A stretch of DNA of 57,809 nt from Caballeronia temeraria (lineage in GTDB: Bacteria > Pseudomonadota > Gammaproteobacteria > Burkholderiales > Burkholderiaceae): assembly GCF_001544795.2 (NCBI RefSeq), contig NZ_FCOI02000039.1, positions 1-57,809 on the forward strand, in the 5' to 3' direction. The notes under the pieces were generated by a model, which worked only from the letters and a program-made list of their open reading frames with translations, had not been told where the DNA came from and searched no databases. Shown piece after piece: positions 16,317-25,410 of this stretch. Numbering within the stretch: the first letter of the stretch is position 1; the number at the start of each line of letters is the position of its first letter. The position numbers and the translations under genes were made by a program.

Positions 16317-17645
16317 TCAATTGACCGATGGCTCCGCGCGTTGTGCCTCGCGCAGATTGCGGCGGCGCTGCCGATACGCGCGCAGCGAGTTGCGCCAGTC
16401 GAGCGCGGCGGAGATGTAATAGATGCCCTTGAACGCGCGCAGCGAACGCCAGATCGGCGTCGCGCCGAAGATGTCGCCCGCGAGCAGCGACAGCAGTGCT
16501 TCCTTCATGCGCAACGGATTCCTCGGGCCCATGAAGAGATTGCGCATCGTCGGCGAGGTCATGCGGTAGATGAACCACGAGAACTCGCGCGGACCGTGAC
16601 GCACGTCGCGATCGAACTTCGCGAGCGCGGCCTGCGCGTTCGCGGGATTCGTCAGCGCGGCATCGATCGCGTCCGCGCCCGCGAATGCGCTTTGCATCGC
16701 GAGCATCACGCCGGAGGAGAACACCGGATCGATGAACGCGAACGCATCGCCGAGCAGCAGGAAGTTGCGTCCGTGCGTCATGTCGCCGGTGTACGAGTAG
16801 TTGCCCGTCGCGTGGACTTCGCTGATCAGTTCGGCATCTTTCAGACGCGCGGCGAGCGGCGCGCACATCGCGATGGTGTCGCGAAAGAACGTGTCGACCG
16901 GCGTGCCCTTCGGACGCTGCTTCAGATACGCGGGCCACACGACCGCGCCGACGCTCGTCGCGCCGTCCGCGAGCGGGATGAACCAGAACCAGCCGTGCTC
17001 GAACCAGAACACGGTGATGTTGCCTTCGTTCTCGCCTTCGTTGCGGCGCGCGTTGCTGAAATGCCCGTACAGCGCCGACGAGTTATGACGCTCGTTGCGG
17101 CGCTTCGTCTTGAAGTGATTCGCGAGCAGCGTGTCGCGTCCCGATGCATCGACGACGAAACGCGCCCGCACTTCCTCGATGCGGCCATCGTCGTGCTCGG
17201 CGTTGATCGTCGCGCTGGAGCCGTCCGGCGCGAAGACGACATCGCGCGCGCGGCAGCCTTCGCTCAACAGCGCGCCGTGCTTCGCGGCGTTGCGCAGAAG
17301 GATGTCATCGAGCTCGGAGCGGCGCACCTGATACGCGCTCGGCATCGATTTGTCCCACGCATCGGCGAACAGGAAACGCTGCATGCGATTGCCGTGCTGC
17401 GGCGAAACAAATTCGGCCGCGAGCTTGACCATGCCGATCGCGCGCACTTCATCGGCGATGCCGAGCTTTTCGAAGAGCCGCAGGTTGGCCGGCAACAGCG
17501 ATTCGCCGATATGAAAACGCGGATGCCGCGCCTTCTCCAGCACGCGCACGCGATAGCCGCGATCCGCGAGCAGGGTCGCCGCGGTCGAACCGGCCGGTCC
17601 GCCGCCGATCACGACGACGTCCCAGGTTTGCGTCGTTTCACTCAT
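16317..17645 (-). CDS. FAD-dependent oxidoreductase, halogenase-like (aryl-polyene cluster)
   Basis: A 442-residue flavoprotein with an N-terminal dinucleotide-binding motif (GGGPAGS, 14-20) and a second FAD contact near 'VVDASGRDTLLA' (164-175). A WxWxIP motif, the hallmark of flavin-dependent halogenases, is present as WFWFIP (219-224). K74, in 'GMVKLAAEF', sits where halogenases have the catalytic lysine. Related proteins are found in aryl-polyene, flexirubin and xanthomonadin clusters, and xanthomonadins are brominated. Halogenation or hydroxylation of the aryl head is thus plausible but not shown. It lies 22 bp downstream of the ketoreductase gene in one operon. Confidence 0.8.
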   Translation of the reverse strand: MSETTQTWDVVVIGGGPAGSTAATLLADRGYRVRVLEKARHPRFHIGESLLPANLRLFEKLGIADEVRAIGMVKLAAEFVSPQHGNRMQRFLFADAWDKSMPSAYQVRRSELDDILLRNAAKHGALLSEGCRARDVVFAPDGSSATINAEHDDGRIEEVRARFVVDASGRDTLLANHFKTKRRNERHNSSALYGHFSNARRNEGENEGNITVFWFEHGWFWFIPLADGATSVGAVVWPAYLKQRPKGTPVDTFFRDTIAMCAPLAARLKDAELISEVHATGNYSYTGDMTHGRNFLLLGDAFAFIDPVFSSGVMLAMQSAFAGADAIDAALTNPANAQAALAKFDRDVRHGPREFSWFIYRMTSPTMRNLFMGPRNPLRMKEALLSLLAGDIFGATPIWRSLRAFKGIYYISAALDWRNSLRAYRQRRRNLREAQRAEPSVN

Positions 17646-17667
17646 TCAGGGCCCTCCGGCCGGTCGT

Positions 17668-18384
17668 TCAGGCGATTCCGCCGTTGATCGACAAAACCTG
17701 TCCCGTGACATAAGCGGCCGCATCCGACACCAGATACGCGACCATGCCCGCGACTTCTTCCGCCGTGCCCGCGCGCTGCGCCGGCACGAGTTGTTTGATG
17801 CGCTCGGGCGGAAACGCGCTGCCGAGCATCGGCGAATCGATGACGCCCGGCGCCACCGCATTCACCGTGATGCCGCGCGACGCGAGTTCCTGCGCGAGCG
17901 CGCGCGTCGCGCCGATCAGCCCGGCCTTCGCGGCGGCGTAGTTCACCTGCCCGCGATTGCCCATCATCCCCGACAGCGACGACATATTGATGATGCGTCC
18001 CCATCGCGTGCGGATCATCGGCATCAGCAGCGGCTGCGTGACGTTGAAAAAGCCGTCGAGCGTCACGTCGAGCACGCGTTTCCATTGCGCGCGCGTCATG
18101 CCGGCCATCGGCGCGTCGTCGTGAATGCCCGCGTTGTTCACGAGAATCTGCACCGGGCCGTCTTCGAGAATGCGTGCGAGCGCGGCATCGGTGGCGGCGG
18201 GGTCGGTCACGTCGAATGAGATGACATGCGCCGCGCCGCCCGCCGCGCGGATGGCTTGCACGCAGCTTTCAGCACGCTCGACGCCGCCGTTCGCGTGAAT
18301 CCACACTTCGTGGCCCGCCGCGGCCAGCGACCGGCCGATGGCCTGCCCGATCGCGCCGCTGCCGCCTGTCACGAGCGCGCGCAT
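17668..18384 (-). CDS. 3-oxoacyl-ACP reductase, FabG-like (aryl-polyene ketoreductase)
   Basis: A 238-residue short-chain dehydrogenase. The NADP motif is TGGSGAIG (6-13), NNAG is at 83-86, and the catalytic set is S136, Y149, K153 ('NYAAAKAGLIG'). The 'MSSLSGMMGNRGQVNYAAAK' stretch is very FabG-like. In this context it should reduce the beta-keto group after each condensation on the pigment polyene (ApeQ-type role). The ATG at 18384 lies 4 bp after the ACP stop, so the two are tightly coupled. Confidence 0.88.
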   Translation of the reverse strand: MRALVTGGSGAIGQAIGRSLAAAGHEVWIHANGGVERAESCVQAIRAAGGAAHVISFDVTDPAATDAALARILEDGPVQILVNNAGIHDDAPMAGMTRAQWKRVLDVTLDGFFNVTQPLLMPMIRTRWGRIINMSSLSGMMGNRGQVNYAAAKAGLIGATRALAQELASRGITVNAVAPGVIDSPMLGSAFPPERIKQLVPAQRAGTAEEVAGMVAYLVSDAAAYVTGQVLSINGGIA

Positions 18385-18388
18385 CGGC

Positions 18389-18649
18389 TTATCGCGTCCG
18401 ATGCGCGGCGACGTGTGCCGCGAGCGCGCCGAGGTTCGCGAAGATTTTCTGGTTGTCGGGATTGTCCGAGCGCAGCTCGAAGCCGTATTTTTTCGAGATG
18501 AGGAGCCCGATCTCCAGGATGTCGATGGAATCGAGCCCGAAACCTTCTTCATACAAGCGCGTATCGGCCGAGACGGCCTTGGCGTCGACGTCCTCGAGAT
18601 TCAGTTCGGTGACGATCAGCTCGGCGAGCTCTCTTTCCAGTTCATTCAT
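18389..18649 (-). CDS. Acyl carrier protein (aryl-polyene cluster)
   Basis: An 86-residue acyl carrier protein. The phosphopantetheine serine is S41 in 'GFGLDSIDILEIG'; the usual DSL is DSI here. The start at 18649 gives a normal ACP length with the 'MNELERELAELIV' first helix. It is the first gene of the minus-strand operon, with the ketoreductase 4 bp below. It should carry the growing aryl-polyene. Only one ACP is visible in the cluster, whereas E. coli APE loci have two (ApeE, ApeF). Confidence 0.88.
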   Translation of the reverse strand: MNELERELAELIVTELNLEDVDAKAVSADTRLYEEGFGLDSIDILEIGLLISKKYGFELRSDNPDNQKIFANLGALAAHVAAHRTR

Positions 18650-19106
18650 CGTGTGTACAGGCCAGCGCAGGGACGCGCGCCAAAGGCGGCTCGGAAAACG
18701 TGCGCCCCGCGTCCTTCGCACGTCGTCGGCTGCCTGTTATCGAGATAATTGCAGTGGCGAAATTCTAGTCGATGCCCCTTGGGACGCCTAGTAGGAAAGG
18801 TAACCGGCCGTTCTGTCCGCCGCACCCGGTAATTTTGAGAAAAATCAGGGATTTCGCCGCCAGGCGGGATTCTTGCATCGGTGGGGTAAAATCCGCGCGT
18901 CTGACGAATGTAAGAGCATCGAACAATCGGTTACAGACCGACCCCGCACCCGCACGGGAAAATAATCGTCAGGCGGGCGACTGCCGAGTTTTTGTTCAAC
19001 AACCGAGCGTTCATCCGAGAGCGCCGCAGCCGCATCCCATGTTGCGTACTTTTTTCCTTCGACCCGCGTCTTTTTATTCGCCGTCGCCCGATACCGGAGC
19101 GCGCCG
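18650..19106. promoter_or_regulatory. Divergent promoter region of the aryl-polyene cluster (457 bp)
   Basis: This gap separates the minus-strand ACP operon and the plus-strand ligase operon and must hold both promoters. Candidate -10 boxes are TAAAAT at 18887-18892 (plus) and TAGAAT on the minus strand (18762-18767). Neither has a good -35 at the right spacing. A 12-bp palindrome TTATC-GA-GATAA lies at 18737-18748. No regulator gene is in the gap, and no dependable open reading frame is seen. Confidence 0.45.
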
Positions 19107-19760
19107 ATGAACACCGCCCGCTTCCTGCGCACGGCGGCCGTCGTGGCCGCGATCGTCGCGTATCAGTTCGCCGCGCACCATGCCGCGTCCACGCCGGGCG
19201 CGCACGGTCTCGGCCTCGCGCTCGTGCTCGCGCCGGTTCTGCTCGTCGCGCTGAACGCGGCCGTGCGCTCGAACGCGCGTGCGTGGCTGCTGCCGCTCTG
19301 GGCGCTCGGCTGCGTCGTGCTGTGGCTCGCGCGCGCGCCGCTCACCGCGCATTTCGGCTGGGGACTGTGGATGGAGCACGCGAGTTTCAATCTCGCGCTC
19401 GCGTGGATGTTCGGCCGCACGCTCGCCGACGGCCGCGAGCCGCTCTGCACCCAGTTCGCGACGCTGGTCCACGGCAGGCTCGAAGCGCGCGTCGTGCGCT
19501 ATACGCGGCGCGTCACCGTGGCGTGGACGCTGTTTTTCATCGCGACCGCGTGCGTATCGACGATGCTCTTCGCGTTCGCATCGATCGTCACGTGGTCCAC
19601 GTTCGCCAACTATCTCGCGCTGCCGCTCGTCGGGCTGATGTTCGTCGTCGAGTACGCGTGCCGCCGCATCGCGTTGCCGGGCATGGAGCCGTCGAGCATC
19701 ATGGACGCGGTTCGCGCCTACACGCATTCGATGCAGATGCGTCGCAGCGGGGCGCAATGA
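19107..19760 (+). CDS. COG4648-family membrane protein (aryl-polyene cluster)
   Basis: A 217-residue integral membrane protein with about six hydrophobic segments and an otherwise uncharacterised fold. The pattern matches the COG4648/ApeG-like proteins regularly found beside the ligase in aryl-polyene clusters. A GGAG Shine-Dalgarno precedes the ATG. Its stop overlaps the start of the ligase by 4 nt. The role is unknown; a link to the membrane-bound synthesis or export complex is assumed from context. Confidence 0.75.
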   Translation: MNTARFLRTAAVVAAIVAYQFAAHHAASTPGAHGLGLALVLAPVLLVALNAAVRSNARAWLLPLWALGCVVLWLARAPLTAHFGWGLWMEHASFNLALAWMFGRTLADGREPLCTQFATLVHGRLEARVVRYTRRVTVAWTLFFIATACVSTMLFAFASIVTWSTFANYLALPLVGLMFVVEYACRRIALPGMEPSSIMDAVRAYTHSMQMRRSGAQ

Positions 19761-21472
19761 TGTCGTCGAACTCATCGCACATGCAGACTTTTCCGCTGGT
19801 TTTCCACGCGTCGCCGGATCAGACGATCGCCTGGCGCGACGGTGCGCCCGTCGCCGTGCGCGAATTTCTCGCCGACGTTCACGCGCTCGCCGATGCGCTG
19901 CCCGAAGGCGGGCACGTGTTCAACGTGTGCACGGACCGCTACCGCTTCACGGTGAGCCTGTGCGCGACGCTCGTCGCGGGCAAGACGAGCCTGCTGCCGT
20001 CGACGCACACGCCGGAAATGGTGCGCGCCCTCGCCTCGTTCGCGCCCGACGCGTTCTGCCTGCACGACAGCGACGATTGCGCGATCGATCTGCCGCGCTT
20101 TCGATATCCGCAACGCGCGGCGACGCGCGCGTCCGGCGAAGCGACGGTTCCGCATATCGACGGCGCGCGTGTCGTCGCTTACGTGTTCACGTCGGGTTCG
20201 ACCGGCGTGCCGGTGCCGCATCGCAAGACGTGGGGCTTTCTGGTGAAGAACGTGCGCGCCGCCGCCGACCGGCTCGGCCTGCTTGGCAACGCGCGCGCGA
20301 CGCTCATCGGCACCGTGCCGCCGCAGCACATGTACGGCTTCGAATCGACGGTGCTGCTCGCGCTCATCGGCGGACTCGCGTTCAGCAACCGCCAGCCGTT
20401 CTATCCCGTCGATATCCGCGCCGAACTCGACGCCGTGCCCGAGCCGCGCGTGCTCGTCAGCTCGCCGATCCATCTGCGCGCGCTCTTCGCCAACGACGAA
20501 GCGTTGCCGCGCGCATCGCTCGTGCTGTCGGCGACGGCGCCGCTCTCGGAAAAGCTCGCGCTCGATGCCGAAGCGCGGCTCGCCGCGCCGCTCATGGAAA
20601 TTTACGGCAGCACCGAAACCGGCCAGATCGCGACGCGCCGCACCGCGCACGGCGCCGCGTGGGAACTGTTCCCCGACATCGCGCTGACGCCGCACGCCGA
20701 CGATTCCGGCGAACAGACGATGTGGGCATCGGGCGGCCATGTCGAAGTGCCGGTGCCGATGGGCGACGCGCTCGAACTCATCGACGGCACGCATTTTCTG
20801 CTGCACGGACGCAAGGCGGATCTGATCAACATCGCGGGCAAGCGCACGTCGCTCGCGTATCTGAATCATCAGTTGAACGCGGTGCCGGGCGTGGTCGACG
20901 GCGTGTTCTACATGCCCGACGAAACCGACGCCGACAGCGAACCCGTGCGCCGCCTGATGGCGCTCGTCGTCGCGCCGGGACTCGCGGCGGCCGATGTGCA
21001 GCGCGCCTTGCGCGAGCGCATCGACGCCGCGTTCATGCCGCGTCCGCTGCTGTTCGTCGATTCGCTGCCGCGCAACGCCACGGGCAAGCTGCCGCGCGAT
21101 GTGCTGACGCAACTGATCGAACGGGAGCGCGAGCGGCGCGCGGCGCTGACGTTCACCGTGCCGCCGGATCATCCCGCGCTCGCCGGCCATTTTCCCGGCC
21201 ATCCGATCGTGCCGGGCGTCGTGCTGCTCGATCACGCGCTCGATGCAATCGGCTCCGCGCTCGGCAAAAATGTCGATGCGCGCAGGATCGAATCGGCGAA
21301 ATTCCTGAGCCCGGCGCAACCGGGCGAGACGCTCGATATCGCCTATGAAACGGCGGCGAGCGGCGCAATCCGCTTCACGATTCGCGCGGGCGAGCGCACG
21401 GTTGCGAGCGGCGCGCTCGCGGCGCCCGCCCCATCGTCGACGACGACCGCCACGGACACGCACGCATCGTGA
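19757..21472 (+). CDS. Acyl-ACP/aryl-CoA ligase fused to an ApeI-type hotdog dehydratase
   Basis: A 571-residue two-domain enzyme. Residues 1-450 form an adenylate-forming ligase: the P-loop is 'VFTSGSTGVPVPHRK' (143-157), the A5 box 'EIYGSTETG' is at 281-289, and the C-terminal catalytic lysine K444 lies in 'NATGKLP'. Residues 465-560 resemble the FabA/FabZ hotdog family with 'GHFPGHPIVPGVVLLD' (477-492); the usual catalytic Glu position holds Asp. In E. coli these are separate proteins, ApeH (loads the aryl starter) and ApeI (dehydratase). ATG choice is 19757 or 19760; the former overlaps the upstream stop by 4 nt. Confidence 0.83.
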   Translation: MMSSNSSHMQTFPLVFHASPDQTIAWRDGAPVAVREFLADVHALADALPEGGHVFNVCTDRYRFTVSLCATLVAGKTSLLPSTHTPEMVRALASFAPDAFCLHDSDDCAIDLPRFRYPQRAATRASGEATVPHIDGARVVAYVFTSGSTGVPVPHRKTWGFLVKNVRAAADRLGLLGNARATLIGTVPPQHMYGFESTVLLALIGGLAFSNRQPFYPVDIRAELDAVPEPRVLVSSPIHLRALFANDEALPRASLVLSATAPLSEKLALDAEARLAAPLMEIYGSTETGQIATRRTAHGAAWELFPDIALTPHADDSGEQTMWASGGHVEVPVPMGDALELIDGTHFLLHGRKADLINIAGKRTSLAYLNHQLNAVPGVVDGVFYMPDETDADSEPVRRLMALVVAPGLAAADVQRALRERIDAAFMPRPLLFVDSLPRNATGKLPRDVLTQLIERERERRAALTFTVPPDHPALAGHFPGHPIVPGVVLLDHALDAIGSALGKNVDARRIESAKFLSPAQPGETLDIAYETAASGAIRFTIRAGERTVASGALAAPAPSSTTTATDTHAS

Positions 21473-22443
21473 ACAAACCACGCAACCGCGACGACTGGGC
21501 TGACCGCCAGGAACGCAGCAATCTCGCGTTGCTGCGCTTCATGACGTGGGTGTCGCTGCGCTTCGGACGGCGCATCGGGCGCGTGCTGCTGCGGATCATC
21601 ACCGCGTATTTCGTCGTGTTCGCGCCGCGCGCGCGGCGTGCGTCGCGTGCCTATCTCGATCGCGCGCTCGGACGGCATGCGGGCTGGCGCGATGGTTATC
21701 GGCACGTGTTTTCGTTTGCATCGACGATTCATGACCGCATCTATCTGCTCAACGAACGCTTCGATCTGTTCGATATCCGCACACATGGCGTCGACGATGT
21801 CGAAGCGGCGCTCGCGGGCGGACAGGGCGCATTCCTGATGGGCGCGCATCTCGGCAGCTTCGAAGTGGTGCGCGCGATCGGCCGGGCGCAGCCGCATATC
21901 CGCATCGCGATCACGATGTACGAGGAGAACGCGCGCAAGATCAACGCGATTCTGGCCGCCGTAAATCCGGCCGCGCATCACGACGTGATCGGCCTCGGCA
22001 AGGTCGATGCGATGCTGAAAGTGCGCGAGCGTCTCGATGCGGGCAGTCTGGTCGGCATTCTCGCGGACCGCACGCTGCCCCAGGCCGGCGACGCGCTCAG
22101 GGAACACGATTTTCTCGGCGCGCCCGCCGCGTTTCCGCTCGGCCCGCTGCATATCGCGGCGGTGCTGCGGCGTCCGGTCGTGTTCATGACGGGCCTGTAT
22201 CTCGGCGGCAATCGCTACGACATCCACTTCGAAACGCTTGCCGATTTCTCGAAGATCGAGCGCAGCGAGCGCGCCGCCGCCGTCGATGCCGCGCTCACGC
22301 GCTATGTCGCGCTGCTCGAAAAATATTGCCGCGCGGCGCCGTACAACTGGTTCAATTATTTCGACTTCTGGCAGGCCAATGCCGCGCAGGAACCCGCGCA
22401 AGCGAACGCCGCGCGCCTGCGGGAAGCGACGAGGGATTCCTGA
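21469..22443 (+). CDS. Lipid A biosynthesis (LpxL/HtrB-like) acyltransferase, aryl-polyene cluster
   Basis: A 324-residue acyltransferase of the LpxL/HtrB family. The HX4(D/E) active-site motif is HLGSFE in 'MGAHLGSFEVVRAIG'. It begins with GTG at 21469, overlapping the ligase stop by 4 nt (GTGA). True LpxL enzymes add a secondary acyl chain to lipid A; the copies within aryl-polyene clusters are thought to transfer an acyl or polyene chain to the pigment's lipid anchor. The acceptor is unknown. Confidence 0.82.
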   Translation: MNKPRNRDDWADRQERSNLALLRFMTWVSLRFGRRIGRVLLRIITAYFVVFAPRARRASRAYLDRALGRHAGWRDGYRHVFSFASTIHDRIYLLNERFDLFDIRTHGVDDVEAALAGGQGAFLMGAHLGSFEVVRAIGRAQPHIRIAITMYEENARKINAILAAVNPAAHHDVIGLGKVDAMLKVRERLDAGSLVGILADRTLPQAGDALREHDFLGAPAAFPLGPLHIAAVLRRPVVFMTGLYLGGNRYDIHFETLADFSKIERSERAAAVDAALTRYVALLEKYCRAAPYNWFNYFDFWQANAAQEPAQANAARLREATRDS

Positions 22444-22445
22444 GC

Positions 22446-23030
22446 ATGCGAGTTTTCGCCGCCGTACTGACGGCCGCTTTGCTGTCCGCTGCATCGACGA
22501 TCAGCGTCGCCGCCGGCGCGCCCTGGACGCTCGATCGCCTGATGAACACGCTCGGCGCGAAGAAGTCGGGCCGCGCACACTTCACCGAGACGCGTTATCT
22601 GAAGATCGCGCAGGAACCGCTCGAATCGTCGGGCGAGCTTGTTTTCGTCGCGCCCGATCATCTGGAAAAGCACACGGTCAGCCCGAAGCCGGAGAATCTC
22701 GTCGTCGATGGCGACATGCTCACGGTCGATCGCAACGGCCGCAAGGTCACCATCCCGCTGCGCAATTATCCGGAACTGGGCGCGTTCATCGAAAGCATTC
22801 GCGCGACGCTCGCGGGCAACCGCTTCGCGCTGGAAAACGCGTACAAGGTGTCGATTGCGGGCACAGGCGACGACTGGACGATGACCCTCGTGCCGATCGA
22901 TTCGCGCATGCAGCAGAAAGTCAGCTCGATCACGCTCGCGGGCACGGGCGCGGCGCTCGCGCGCGTCGAGATCAGACAGGCCGACGGCGACCGCTCGCTG
23001 ATGCGCCTGCAAGACGCGTCGGCGCACTGA
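22446..23030 (+). CDS. LolA-like outer-membrane lipid carrier (aryl-polyene cluster)
   Basis: A 194-residue secreted protein with a signal peptide of about 23 residues ('STISVAAGA' cleavage area). The mature sequence has the 'FTETRYLKIAQEPLESSG' opening of LolA-like carriers, a family that shuttles lipidated molecules across the periplasm. Its place between the LpxL-like gene and the MMPL exporter implies it moves the pigment lipid to the outer membrane. The start is 2 nt after the upstream stop. Confidence 0.78.
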   Translation: MRVFAAVLTAALLSAASTISVAAGAPWTLDRLMNTLGAKKSGRAHFTETRYLKIAQEPLESSGELVFVAPDHLEKHTVSPKPENLVVDGDMLTVDRNGRKVTIPLRNYPELGAFIESIRATLAGNRFALENAYKVSIAGTGDDWTMTLVPIDSRMQQKVSSITLAGTGAALARVEIRQADGDRSLMRLQDASAH

Positions 23031-23037
23031 ACGCGGC

Positions 23038-25410
23038 ATGCGCGCGGTATCGCGATCCTTGCGTCAGCCCGCGGTCATCGTCTGGCTGTGTTTGCTTGCA
23101 GCGTGCGCGGCGCTCATCGCGCGCGCGAATTTTTCCGCCGATCTTTCCGCTTTCCTGCCGCGCTCGCCGAGCGAACAGCAGCGCGTGCTCGTCGAGCAAT
23201 TGCGCGACGGATTGGTGTCGCGGCTGATTCTCGTCGGCATCGAGGGCGGCGATGCGCACGCGCGCGCCGACATCTCGCGCAAGATCGCCGCGAAGCTGCG
23301 CGACGACAAGCGCTTTTCCGCGATCAACAACGGCGAGCCGGTCGGGCAGGCGCGCGACGAACGCTTCGTGTTCGAGCATCGCTACCAGTTGAGTCCATCG
23401 GTGACGCCGGAACGCTTCAGCGAGGCCGGGCTGAAAGACGCGCTCGCCGATAGTCTCGATCTGCTGTCGTCGTCGGCGGGCATGATGACGAAGGATTTGC
23501 TGCCGCACGATCCGACCGGCGAAGTCACCGCGCTCGTCAGTCAGCTCGACAGCGGCGCGCAACCCGCGATGCAGGATGGCGTGTGGGCGTCGCGCGACGG
23601 CACGCGCGCCGTGCTGCTCGTGCAAACCGCGAGCGCCGGTTCCGACACCGACGCGCAAGCGAGCGCGATGGCCGCGATCCGCGCCGCGTTCGCGCAGGCG
23701 GCGCCGGGCGCGACGGCTTACCGGCTGCTGATGACGGGGCCGGGCGTCATCGCCGTCGAAACGCGGGACACGATCATGCGCGACGTGCGCTGGCTGTCGG
23801 CGGCGAGCATCGTGCTGATCGTCGTGTTGCTGCTCGCGGTGTATCGCTCGGTGCCGACGCTGCTGCTCGGCCTGATGCCGGTGCTCTCGGGCGTGGCGGC
23901 AGGCGTCGCCGCCGTGAGTCTCGCGTTCGGCACCGTGCACGGGCTCACGCTCGGATTCGGCACGACGCTCATCGGTGAGGCTGTCGACTATTCGATCTAT
24001 CTCTTCGTGCAATCGGCGGGCGTGCAAAGACGCGAATCGATGAAAGACTGGGTCGCGGGCTTCTGGCCGACGATCCGTCTCGGCGTGCTCACGTCGATCT
24101 GCGGCTTCGCGTCGATGCTCTTCTCCGGCTTTCCGGGCCTCGTGCAGCTCGGGCTGTACTCGATCGTCGGTTTGTCGACGGCGGGCATCGTCACGCGTTT
24201 CGTGCTGCCGCATCTGTTGCCGCAAGGCTTCGCCATCCGCGATGTCTCGCGCCTCGGCACTCTGCTCGCGCGATTCGCGGCGCAGGCGTCGCGCTTGCGG
24301 CTCGCGCTCGCGGTGCTGCTGTTCGCGGCGGTCGCCGCGCTGCTCACGCAGCGGCACGGCTTGTGGAGCCAGGAATTGTCCGCGCTCAGTCCGGTGCCGA
24401 AAGCCAGCCAGGATCTCGACGAACGCCTGCGCGCGGATGTCGCCGCGCCGGACGTGCGCTATCTCGTCGTGGTGTCGGCGGCGAGTGAGCAAACGGCGCT
24501 CGAACGCGCGGAAGCCGTCGCGCGGCAATTGCAGCCGCTCGTCGATGCAAACGTGATCGCCGGCTACGAAAGCCCCGCGCGCTATCTGCCGAGCGATGCC
24601 GCGCAGCGTGCGCGGATCGCGAGCCTGCCCGCCGCCGACACCTTGCGTTCGCGTCTCGCCATTGCCCTGCGCGATCAGACGATCCGCGTGAAGCCCGAGG
24701 TTTTCGAGCCGTTCATCGCCGATATCGAAGCCGCGCGCGCCGAGCCGCTTCTGCGCCGCGCCGATCTGCAAGGCACGTCGATGGCGCTCGCCGTCGATTC
24801 GCTCCTCACCGAACGCGACGGCCGCTGGACCGCGATGCTGCCGCTGCGCGCGTCGCAAGGATCGGACGTGCAGGTGCAGAAGATTCGCGCGGCGGTGGCG
24901 GCATCGCATGTGCCGGATGCGCTTTTCGTCGATATGAAAGCCGAAGCCGATCATCTCTACCAGAACTACGTGCACGAGGACATTCGCCTGTCGCTCGGCG
25001 GATTCGCCGCGATCGTCGTGCTGCTCGTGCTCGCGCTGCGCTCGCCGGTGCGCGCCGCGCGCACGCTGGCGCCGCTCGTCGCAGCGGTGATCGTCGTGAT
25101 CGCGGGACTGGCGGTCGCGGGCAAGTCGCTGACGATCCTGCATCTGATCGGCATGCTGCTGATCGTCGCGGTCGGGTCGAACTACGCGCTCTTCTTCAAC
25201 TATCGCGCGCACGCTTCGGACAACGCGATTTCGCCGCAGACGCTCGTGTCGCTCGTGATCGCGAATCTCGCGACCGTGCTCGGCTTCGGGCTGCTCGCGC
25301 TCTCCAACGTGCCGATGCTCAAGACGTTCGGGCTGACGGTCGGCCCCGGCGCGATTCTGGCGCTCGTGTTCTCGGCGATTCTCGCGCCGCGCCCGGACGT
25401 TTCGCGATGA
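23038..25410 (+). CDS. MMPL/RND-family exporter (aryl-polyene cluster)
   Basis: A 790-residue inner-membrane transporter with two repeats, each with one N-terminal helix, a large periplasmic loop and about five clustered helices (near 240-420 and 640-785). The family signature is seen in 'GFGTTLIGEAVDYSIYLF' and 'LTILHLIGMLLIVAVGSNYA'. MMPL proteins export lipids and lipid-linked products using proton force. Its cluster position, after LolA-like and before the deacetylase, fits the ApeM-like exporter of E. coli. Starts 7 nt after the LolA stop. Confidence 0.87.
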   Translation: MRAVSRSLRQPAVIVWLCLLAACAALIARANFSADLSAFLPRSPSEQQRVLVEQLRDGLVSRLILVGIEGGDAHARADISRKIAAKLRDDKRFSAINNGEPVGQARDERFVFEHRYQLSPSVTPERFSEAGLKDALADSLDLLSSSAGMMTKDLLPHDPTGEVTALVSQLDSGAQPAMQDGVWASRDGTRAVLLVQTASAGSDTDAQASAMAAIRAAFAQAAPGATAYRLLMTGPGVIAVETRDTIMRDVRWLSAASIVLIVVLLLAVYRSVPTLLLGLMPVLSGVAAGVAAVSLAFGTVHGLTLGFGTTLIGEAVDYSIYLFVQSAGVQRRESMKDWVAGFWPTIRLGVLTSICGFASMLFSGFPGLVQLGLYSIVGLSTAGIVTRFVLPHLLPQGFAIRDVSRLGTLLARFAAQASRLRLALAVLLFAAVAALLTQRHGLWSQELSALSPVPKASQDLDERLRADVAAPDVRYLVVVSAASEQTALERAEAVARQLQPLVDANVIAGYESPARYLPSDAAQRARIASLPAADTLRSRLAIALRDQTIRVKPEVFEPFIADIEAARAEPLLRRADLQGTSMALAVDSLLTERDGRWTAMLPLRASQGSDVQVQKIRAAVAASHVPDALFVDMKAEADHLYQNYVHEDIRLSLGGFAAIVVLLVLALRSPVRAARTLAPLVAAVIVVIAGLAVAGKSLTILHLIGMLLIVAVGSNYALFFNYRAHASDNAISPQTLVSLVIANLATVLGFGLLALSNVPMLKTFGLTVGPGAILALVFSAILAPRPDVSR

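Noticed and set aside
18873..18892. TTGCAT and TAAAAT as a -35/-10 pair for the plus-strand pigment operon
   Set aside because: The spacing is 8 bp, far from the usual 16-18 bp. The TAAAAT alone may be a -10, but the pair is not a promoter as it stands.
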